From assembly GCA_937969485.1 (NCBI GenBank), contig CALBVQ010000162.1, forward strand, positions 1 to 8,745: 8,745 nucleotides of DNA, written 5' to 3'. This document shows, in pieces, positions 1-4,182 of this stretch. Below the pieces are notes generated by a model, which saw only the letters and a program-made list of their open reading frames with translations, did not search any database and was not told where the DNA came from. Position 1 is the stretch's first letter, and the number at the start of each line of letters is the position of its first letter. The stretch is from an uncultured Saprospiraceae bacterium. Its GTDB lineage: Bacteria > Bacteroidota > Bacteroidia > Chitinophagales > Saprospiraceae. Made by a program: the position numbers and the translations under genes.

Positions 1-56
1 GAAGTAATTGATTTTATAAACTTGAAAATATGCGAAATTCTAAAACAGAATTGGTA
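1..56 (-). mobile_element. Truncated copy of MITE-like inverted-repeat element
   Basis: Bases 1-56 match the reverse complement of the left arm of the complete element at 7200-7356 almost base for base: about one substitution and a 2-base indel over the arm. The copy ends in the same terminal sequence CAGAATTGGTA and is followed by TAA (57-59), the same trinucleotide that flanks the complete copy. The other half lies outside the window, so whether this copy is full length cannot be seen. There is no coding capacity. Confidence 0.75.
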
Positions 57-91
57 TAAGTGCTTAGTGCTCGATGGGCCTTGTGATTTAT

Positions 92-203
92 CCCGAAATA
101 TGCATTAAAATATCTATTTCGAACTCCAATTGGTTAGACAATAGGAACTTCCAGCTCTTTTGATGCTCACCGTGATCATAACCACGTCTGCGATTCAAGA
201 AAA
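92..203 (+). repeat. Intergenic repeat module B, copy 1
   Basis: This stretch matches 3800-3912. The first part (CCCGAAATATGCA, 92-104, and the following 20 bases) is alike with few mismatches, and a 26-base core (151-176) is identical to 3859-3884. Two inverted repeats are visible: CGAAATA with TATTTCG around 94-121, and an outer CTTTTGA (157-163) with a partner at 195-201 that pairs using one G-T. Inside the latter sits CGTG (171-174) with CACG (183-186) around an 8-base loop. It lies 36 bases after the end of the MITE-like copy, much as in copy 2. Function unknown. Confidence 0.7.
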
Positions 204-331
204 AACTGCTGAGCACACAGTCTCTTTGCGTTTCAAACGCTATTAATTAGAACTTTGTAATGAGGCTTGAACTTACCAATGAAATATAAGTTTTCATTTA
301 TGAGGCATAGCGTCGCTGCAGTGGCGGAGTG

Positions 332-388
332 AAATTAGCGAAGCGCTCTACTTCGCAAGAATTTCAAGACAGAATAGATTTTCTAATT
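332..388 (+). repeat. GCGAAG hairpin module with empty insertion site, copy 1
   Basis: Fourteen bases (332-345) are identical to 7158-7171. They begin a perfect 6-bp stem, GCGAAG (338-343) with CTTCGC (351-356), around a 7-base loop. Then follow TTCAAGA (363-369), 8 bases, and ATTTTCTAATT (378-388). At 7158-7373 the same landmarks flank the complete MITE-like element, so this copy looks like a related site without the insertion. Function unknown. Confidence 0.6.
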
Positions 389-464
389 TATAATTTGGGT
401 TTATTATTCGAAGAATCAAGGGTTCACTCGGAGTCAGGAGGGTGTATTTTTTGGCGGAAGCCCT

Positions 465-502
465 AAAAAAGAAAGCCCGACACACTTGCGTCAGGCTTTT
501 TT
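465..502 (-). terminator. Bidirectional intrinsic terminator
   Basis: AAAGCCCGAC (472-481) pairs with GTCAGGCTTT (490-499), with one C-A mismatch and an 8-base loop. The stem has an A run (465-470) on one side and a T run (497-502) on the other, so it can act on both strands. On the minus strand it lies just after the stop codon of the 71-residue gene (530-745), its most likely client. No plus-strand gene is seen upstream. Confidence 0.85.
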
Positions 503-529
503 CTCTTAATTCAATTAGGTTGGTAAATT

Positions 530-745
530 CTATAACTTACTATAAGCAAGAATCATGTTCATTGAGGTATTGGAAGGTGCAAAAGTGACTTTTGGCAAGT
601 CTTTTTTTACATCGATCAACTCTTGGTATGCATTTTTCAATTCAGGGTTTGTATCGATTGAGAAAAGCAATTCGCAGTAATCTACTACTTCCATGTCTCT
701 GTAAATAAATTGAATCAAATCATTTTCAGTGTAGCTATGCTCCAT
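530..745 (-). CDS. Small conserved-type Bacteroidetes protein, unknown function
   Basis: 71 residues, soluble and mostly helical by composition, with no signal peptide or membrane segment. From memory, the layout (short acidic N-terminus, a 'DLIQFIYRDME' start, a central 'NPELKNAYQEL' helix and a C-terminal 'PSNTSMNMILAYSKL') resembles small Bacteroidetes proteins whose N-terminal part looks like an anti-sigma-factor helical domain. The zinc-binding HxxxCxxC of ZAS anti-sigma factors is absent, and no sigma factor gene lies next to it, so a regulatory role is only a guess. ATG at 743-745 is the natural start; there is no clear Shine-Dalgarno, as usual in the phylum. A strong terminator follows the stop codon. 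The gap of 107 bases to the upstream DUF2147 gene, with inverted repeats in it, suggests a separate transcript. Confidence 0.75.
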   Translation of the reverse strand: MEHSYTENDLIQFIYRDMEVVDYCELLFSIDTNPELKNAYQELIDVKKDLPKVTFAPSNTSMNMILAYSKL

Positions 746-804
746 ATATTAATTTAATGCACATATCGTGCTGTTATTATATAAAGAATAAACTGAAATA
801 ATCT

Positions 805-843
805 TTGTTATATTGTAACAAGGATAAAAAATTATCAATTTTT
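805..843 (-). promoter_or_regulatory. Two small inverted repeats between minus-strand genes
   Basis: TTGTTA (805-810) and TAACAA (816-821) form a perfect 6-bp inverted repeat with a 5-base spacer, 60-76 bases upstream of the 71-residue gene. Next to it AAAAATT (827-833) and AATTTTT (837-843) form an A/T-only hairpin just after the stop of the DUF2147 gene. The first could be an operator and the second a weak terminator; neither is certain in such AT-rich sequence. Confidence 0.3.
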
Positions 844-852
844 ATAGAAGGT

Positions 853-1278
853 TTAATTTACCTTATGCCACACTTGCGTTCTTCCTAATAAGGAGAACCC
901 AACATATCCTCTTACTTCAAGTTTATCTCCTGCAGGTGTAACATTACATTTATATTGTTTCCCTCCTGCTGGATCAGTAATAATTCCGTAACTGTAGTAA
1001 TCTTTATACGGCTTTAGCCCTGTAAGGATATCTAACCCGATAAGTGATTTTCCACTCATGTCTCCTGGACACCCGTCACAAGTACTTGTTGTTGCTTTCG
1101 GAAGTAGTTTTATTACCTTGCCGTATAGCATACCATCAGCCTTTTTGTAAATCTCTACATGAGACTTCGGCTCACCACTTTCATCATCTATCGTTTGCCA
1201 TACACCGATTATGTTATCTTGAGCAACAGCAAAAACTGCAAATAAAAGCAACAAAGGTAAAATCATTAATTTTTTCAT
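853..1278 (-). CDS. Secreted DUF2147 family protein
   Basis: 141 residues. The N-terminus is a classical signal peptide: MKK, a hydrophobic stretch of leucines, and a likely cut after AVAQ (residue 20). The mature part fits the DUF2147 family, whose members are small exported beta-rich proteins of unknown biochemical role: 'IGVWQTIDDESG' (24-35), 'YGKVIKLL' (52-59), 'GLDILTGL' (81-88), 'DPAGGKQYKC' (102-111), and the closing 'VRGYVGFSLLGRTQVW' (122-137), which is the most typical stretch. Cys67 and Cys70 (CDGC) and Cys111 are present; a CxxC in the middle loop is common in Bacteroidetes members as I recall them. It probably acts in the periplasm. It stands alone, divergent from the lipoprotein gene at 1541, with a short hairpin in its leader. 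Length is normal for the family. Confidence 0.9.
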   Translation of the reverse strand: MKKLMILPLLLLFAVFAVAQDNIIGVWQTIDDESGEPKSHVEIYKKADGMLYGKVIKLLPKATTSTCDGCPGDMSGKSLIGLDILTGLKPYKDYYSYGIITDPAGGKQYKCNVTPAGDKLEVRGYVGFSLLGRTQVWHKVN

Positions 1279-1297
1279 ATCAACATCTGATTAATAT

Positions 1298-1314
1298 TGC
1301 GGTATAACACCGCA
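1298..1314 (-). promoter_or_regulatory. Perfect inverted repeat in leader of DUF2147 gene
   Basis: TGCGGT (1298-1303) and ACCGCA (1309-1314) form a perfect 6-bp stem with a 5-base loop, ending 20 bases before the ATG at 1278. It is GC-rich in an otherwise AT-rich intergenic region. It could be a protein-binding site or an mRNA leader hairpin; no T run follows, so it is not a terminator. Confidence 0.4.
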
Positions 1315-1540
1315 CTAGGTTATAAATACATTATTACAAATAGGATTGCGAATATAGCAATTTGTCTAAAGAGCTATTCAATTTATTAATCGAATTGAAT
1401 CAAATAAAGTTTCGGGTATTGCAATATCTTCTGTATTTACAGATATACTTTAACTTTAGTACATTGATTTATAATAAGTTAAACTATAAATAAGGGTTGG
1501 AATTGTAAATTTGTGTCATGTAAATACCAAAAACCGTTGT

Positions 1541-2158
1541 ATGAGGTGCCTTTTAATCATATTAGCTGGTGTTTTCAGTTTGATCACCAGTCAATCCTGC
1601 ATGGATCATGAATCAAATCTTAATGATAGATACTTGAATCTGCATCAGCCGCGGTATTACGGTGACTCCATACGGATGAAAAAAATTCTTGCCATCCACA
1701 AAAAGTTATTGCGCAAGCAGCCCGACAATCTGATATACCTCGCTAATGTTTTTCAAATGAATTGTTCGTTGGGAAATTTTGAAGAAAATGCTGAATTGAT
1801 AGAGCGCACTGATTTTTTAGAAAGTAACTCTGTGGAACCACAGGTTTACAAGAATTTCTATTTGGCCTTAAATAGTTATAGTGAGGATCGCACTTCAGAC
1901 TATAAAAAATACCTAAAAGTGTTAAATTCTGTTGATTTATCACATAATCCACTCTTGGGTTATATTGCAGCGAAATGTACTGGAGAAGAAGATCTTGCAT
2001 ATGATTATTTTCCTGAGATGATCGAGTACGTAAGGCATATGCCTGAAAAAATGACCATAATCAGAATGATAGAGAGCGAAAAATGTGAACGTTTTCTTGA
2101 ATTATATAGAGGGATTTGCCCCGCATGCGAGATCTGTAAAAGGAAATATCCAATTTGA
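1541..2158 (+). CDS. Putative lipoprotein with C-terminal CxxCxxC
   Basis: I do not recognise a family. An upstream in-frame TTG at 1511 exists, but I chose ATG 1541 (205 residues) because it places a signal sequence right at the N-terminus: MRC, a hydrophobic stretch, then 'ITSQSC' with Cys20 as a possible lipidation site. The lipobox is loose, as -3 is Ser. A TAAATTTG sequence at 1506-1513 matches the Bacteroidetes -7 box; if used, transcription would begin after the TTG. The mature part is helical, and residues about 60-90 ('DNLIYLANVFQMNCSLGNF') resemble one TPR-like helix pair. The C-terminus ends in CPACEIC plus a basic tail, with Cys193, Cys196 and Cys199. The gene is 56 bases upstream of the GlmU-like gene on the same strand, but that gene has its own promoter candidate. 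Likely an envelope protein of unknown function. Confidence 0.7.
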   Translation: MRCLLIILAGVFSLITSQSCMDHESNLNDRYLNLHQPRYYGDSIRMKKILAIHKKLLRKQPDNLIYLANVFQMNCSLGNFEENAELIERTDFLESNSVEPQVYKNFYLALNSYSEDRTSDYKKYLKVLNSVDLSHNPLLGYIAAKCTGEEDLAYDYFPEMIEYVRHMPEKMTIIRMIESEKCERFLELYRGICPACEICKRKYPI

Positions 2159-2162
2159 CAAC

Positions 2163-2193
2163 TTGCTTGAGCTTTAATTTAGAGATATCTTTA
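2163..2193 (+). promoter_or_regulatory. Promoter candidate for the GlmU-like gene
   Basis: TTG (2163-2165), a 20-base spacer, then TATCTTTA (2186-2193) fits the Bacteroidetes pattern TTG-N19-21-TAnnTTTG with one mismatch in the last base. The predicted start would leave a leader of roughly 15 bases before ATG 2215. Such matches are easy to find by chance in AT-rich DNA. Confidence 0.35.
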
Positions 2194-2214
2194 CAGTGCA
2201 AATTATAATTTACC

Positions 2215-3420
2215 ATGCGTAACATCATCTTATTTGACGATGACGGCAGAGACAATCTGCTGCCACTAGTATTTACCAAGCCCACATGTGAACTACGATG
2301 TGGAATACTCACTATTCGTGAAAAATGGGAGATATACCTGAATGCCAAGGTATCTTTTATTACTCAGGAATACTTGACTGAGAAATATCCTATCTCTATT
2401 TCAGATGATAATTTAATAATCAATGGCTCCTTGTTGCCCAATCCTGGAATTGCCAAGTTGATCACGAACCTTAAGAAGAATGAAGCTATACTCTGCGAAG
2501 GAGAGTTATTAGCAGCAAGATTGGACAACAAGCAATTTGATCTACTAAATAATGATCAACCGATTGAAGAAATCAACGGCTTGGAAATAGGAAGAAACGA
2601 CGGCTATTTGAAAATCAATGAGCTGTGGGACATATTTACTTTAAATGGTGGCGAGATTGAAGCTGACTTTGAATTGCTAACTAAGAACAGAAAATCGGCA
2701 GAAGTTTCATCGACAAATCAGATACTAGGCAGTCATGGTATTTTTCTTGAAGCAGGTGCAAAAGTTGAATGCGCCATATTAAATGCAAGTAACGGTCCTA
2801 TCTATGTAGGAAAGAATGCAGAAGTGATGGAAGGAAGTATAATCAGAGGTCCTTTTTCAATGGGAGAGCATGCCGTCGTCAAGATGGGTGCGAAGATATA
2901 TAGCAACACAACATTGGGACCATACTGTAAAGCAGGAGGCGAGCTGAATAATGTGGTGATGATGGGATTTTCATCCAAAGGACATGACGGGTTTTTAGGT
3001 AATGCTGTAATTGGCGAATGGTGTAATTTCGGTGCCGACTCGAATAATTCGAATTTGAAAAACAACTATGCAGAAGTTAAACTTTGGAACTACCCACAGA
3101 AATCTTTCAAGAAGACTGGTCTTCAGTTTTGTGGTTTAGTAATGGGCGATCATTCGAAATGTGGCATAAATACTATGTTCAATACCGGCACAGTAATAGG
3201 TGTTAATTGCAATATTTATGGTGCTGGATTCCCTCGAAATTTTGTTCCATCTTTTTCATGGGGTGGCAGCGGTGGATATAAATTATACAGCTTCAATAAA
3301 GCTATGGATACGGCAAAAATTGTAATGGCCAGAAGAGGTATAGAACTCGAGGAAGTAGAAACAAGAATCCTCAAGAAAGTCTACGAAATTACTGAGGAAA
3401 AAAGAGCCAACTTGAACTAA
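2215..3420 (+). CDS. GlmU-like sugar nucleotidyltransferase / left-handed beta-helix acyltransferase
   Basis: 401 residues. The sequence fits the Bacteroidetes 'alternative GlmU' type (TIGR03991, UDP-GlcNAc diphosphorylase / GlcN-1-P acetyltransferase), which is thought to make UDP-GlcNAc from GlcN-1-P for peptidoglycan and lipid A. The N-terminal nucleotidyltransferase-like part (about 1-150) opens with 'NIILFDDDGRDNLLPLVFTKP' and 'GILTIREKWE' (30-39); it lacks the classical GxGTRM loop, as expected of this type. From about 165 to 350 come left-handed beta-helix hexapeptide turns ('GPIYVGKNAEV', 'GSIIRGPF', 'VKMGAKI'), then the very typical stretch 'GEWCNFGADSNNSNLKNN' (267-284), 'LQFCGLVMGDHSKCGINTMF' (303-322) and 'GFPRNFVPSFSWGG' (338-351). 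A helical C-terminus follows. Cytosolic. Full length, no damage seen. Whether both activities are present is known only from the family assignment. Confidence 0.9.
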   Translation: MRNIILFDDDGRDNLLPLVFTKPTCELRCGILTIREKWEIYLNAKVSFITQEYLTEKYPISISDDNLIINGSLLPNPGIAKLITNLKKNEAILCEGELLAARLDNKQFDLLNNDQPIEEINGLEIGRNDGYLKINELWDIFTLNGGEIEADFELLTKNRKSAEVSSTNQILGSHGIFLEAGAKVECAILNASNGPIYVGKNAEVMEGSIIRGPFSMGEHAVVKMGAKIYSNTTLGPYCKAGGELNNVVMMGFSSKGHDGFLGNAVIGEWCNFGADSNNSNLKNNYAEVKLWNYPQKSFKKTGLQFCGLVMGDHSKCGINTMFNTGTVIGVNCNIYGAGFPRNFVPSFSWGGSGGYKLYSFNKAMDTAKIVMARRGIELEEVETRILKKVYEITEEKRANLN

Positions 3421-3543
3421 GAAATGGTTCATTAATATTGTGAAGGTTACTTTGTCAGTTTATTTTCAAACATATTCTCAACGCATCAAAGTTGGCTACC
3501 AGTGCACAATGTGAAGATTCCCTTACTCTTCATTTCTATTTAG

Positions 3544-3628
3544 CGTCGAAAACGGATCTTATACGCTAGCATGCAGCAAAGAGTGTATTGCCATTCTGCT
3601 ATAAGATTTCAGTTACTTTTTTTTGACG
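3544..3628. repeat. Nested inverted repeat, about 85 bp
   Basis: A perfect 8-bp pair, ATCTTATA (3556-3563) with TATAAGAT (3600-3607), is surrounded by weaker outer arms, CGTCGAAAA (3544-3552) with TTTTGACG (3621-3628). Allowing a 5-base bulge, GCA/TGC extends the inner pair. It resembles the architecture of a small non-autonomous element or a long hairpin, but only one copy is in the window. The T run after the right arm is several bases away, so a terminator role is unlikely. Confidence 0.35.
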
Positions 3629-3745
3629 TTCTCTAACTCACAACATTGTCAAGTTCTGCTTCTTCGGAGTTCCTGTGATCCTTAGCCATAGTTCTAGATC
3701 ACCAACCATCCACCTTTTCAAGTTGACCAAATCTATTCTATAATC

Positions 3746-3945
3746 CTAAAACAGAATTGGAATTTCCTAGCTTGTGATATTGTCAAGTTATTACTTCAAC
3801 CCGAAATATGCACTAAGATATGTATTACGAGCTTAAACTGCTTCGATAATGGGAACGTCCAGCTCTTTTGATGCTCACCGTGATGGTGACCACGGCTGCG
3901 CTTCAAAAGACGAAAACCTAATGCATAATTCGGGTTTGAAGGCCA
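3746..3945 (+). repeat. Remnant MITE end plus intergenic module B, copy 2
   Basis: CTAAAACAGAATTGG (3746-3760) is identical to 40-54, the end of the MITE-like copy at the window start, but the flanking TA is lost and the rest of the arm is degraded. After 39 bases, module B begins (3800) and runs parallel to 92-203, with the identical 26-base core at 3859-3884. Its hairpin is better preserved here: CTTTTGA (3865-3871) pairs perfectly with TCAAAAG (3903-3909), and CCGTG (3878-3882) with CACGG (3891-3895). The tail 3909-3945 (GACGAAAACC onward) matches 7398-7432. Confidence 0.7.
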
Positions 3946-4023
3946 AAAACACGATAGAAGAAAGCTAACATCTGTCGATTAGTGGGTCAAATTGTCAGAT
4001 TTTGCACTGATTTGCTGTCAAGA

Positions 4024-4054
4024 TTACGTATATTTCGCCATGGTAGTATTTTTG
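4024..4054 (+). promoter_or_regulatory. Promoter candidate for clpB
   Basis: TATTTTTG (4047-4054) is a perfect match to the Bacteroidetes -7 box TAnnTTTG. TTA at 4024-4026 lies exactly 20 bases upstream where TTG is expected. Two similar direct repeats, TGTCAGATT and TGTCAAGATT, start 23 bases apart (3993 and 4016) just upstream and over the -33 region and could bind a regulator. A TATAAT also follows at 4055-4060. No CIRCE element (HrcA site) is seen. The leader would be about 120 bases. Confidence 0.5.
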
Positions 4055-4119
4055 TATAATAGTAAGTAGAATTTAACCTGAATTATCTGTCGGGTTTAAC
4101 AATAACAGTAAAGTTTTAC

Positions 4120-4139
4120 TTTTGGGCGAAAGCCCAGAA
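4120..4139 (+). promoter_or_regulatory. GAAA-tetraloop hairpin in clpB leader
   Basis: TTTTGGGC (4120-4127) pairs with GCCCAGAA (4132-4139) in an 8-bp stem, with one G-U pair, closed by a GAAA (GNRA) tetraloop. It lies about 43 bases before the clpB ATG, inside the predicted leader, and has no T run after it. It might stabilise the mRNA or act in regulation. A similar smaller hairpin (GGC-GGAA-GCC) is at 453-462. Confidence 0.45.
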
Positions 4140-4182
4140 AGCAATCATACTAACACATAAAAAGATATAAAGTAGATAAAAA

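Larger units (their letters stand above)
1..529. other. Non-coding repeat-rich region at window start
   Basis: No convincing gene is seen on either strand. The region holds a truncated copy of the MITE-like element (1-56), a copy of the hairpin module with the 26-bp core (92-203), the GCGAAG hairpin module with a related empty insertion site (332-388), a small GNRA-type hairpin (GGC-GGAA-GCC, 453-462) between a T run and an A run, and a bidirectional terminator (465-502). Bases 204-331 show nothing I recognise. Confidence 0.6.
3421..4182. other. Long non-coding region upstream of clpB
   Basis: No gene longer than a few dozen codons is supported. The region contains a nested inverted repeat (3544-3628), a remnant MITE end plus hairpin module copy 2 (3746-3945), direct repeats TGTCAGATT (3993-4001) and TGTCAAGATT (4016-4025), a promoter candidate (4024-4054) and a leader hairpin (4120-4139). 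No convincing terminator is seen after the GlmU-like gene. Bases 3631-3740 show nothing I recognise, apart from a short stretch near 3647-3661 that partly resembles 3777-3796 (shared 'attgtcaagtt'). Confidence 0.6.

Noticed and set aside
110..175. Short minus-strand reading frame in module B whose peptide (ITVSIKRAG...) is shared by copies 1 and 2 and ends in stops at nearly the same place
   Set aside because: Only about 20 codons, and the shared peptide is fully explained by the identical 26-base DNA core. Upstream of it, copy 2 has an in-frame stop and no good start.
1..529. CRISPR array or tRNA in the repeat regions
   Set aside because: The repeats are few, unevenly spaced and diverged, and no cloverleaf could be drawn.
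1511..1540. TTG start at 1511 for the 1541 gene
   Set aside because: It would put ten extra residues, including Cys and His, ahead of a signal sequence that starts naturally at ATG 1541, and a -7-like box overlaps the TTG.
3633..3689. 18-codon minus-strand frame MAKDHRNSEEAELDNVVS
   Set aside because: Too short, with no promoter or conservation visible; composition alone is not evidence of a gene.
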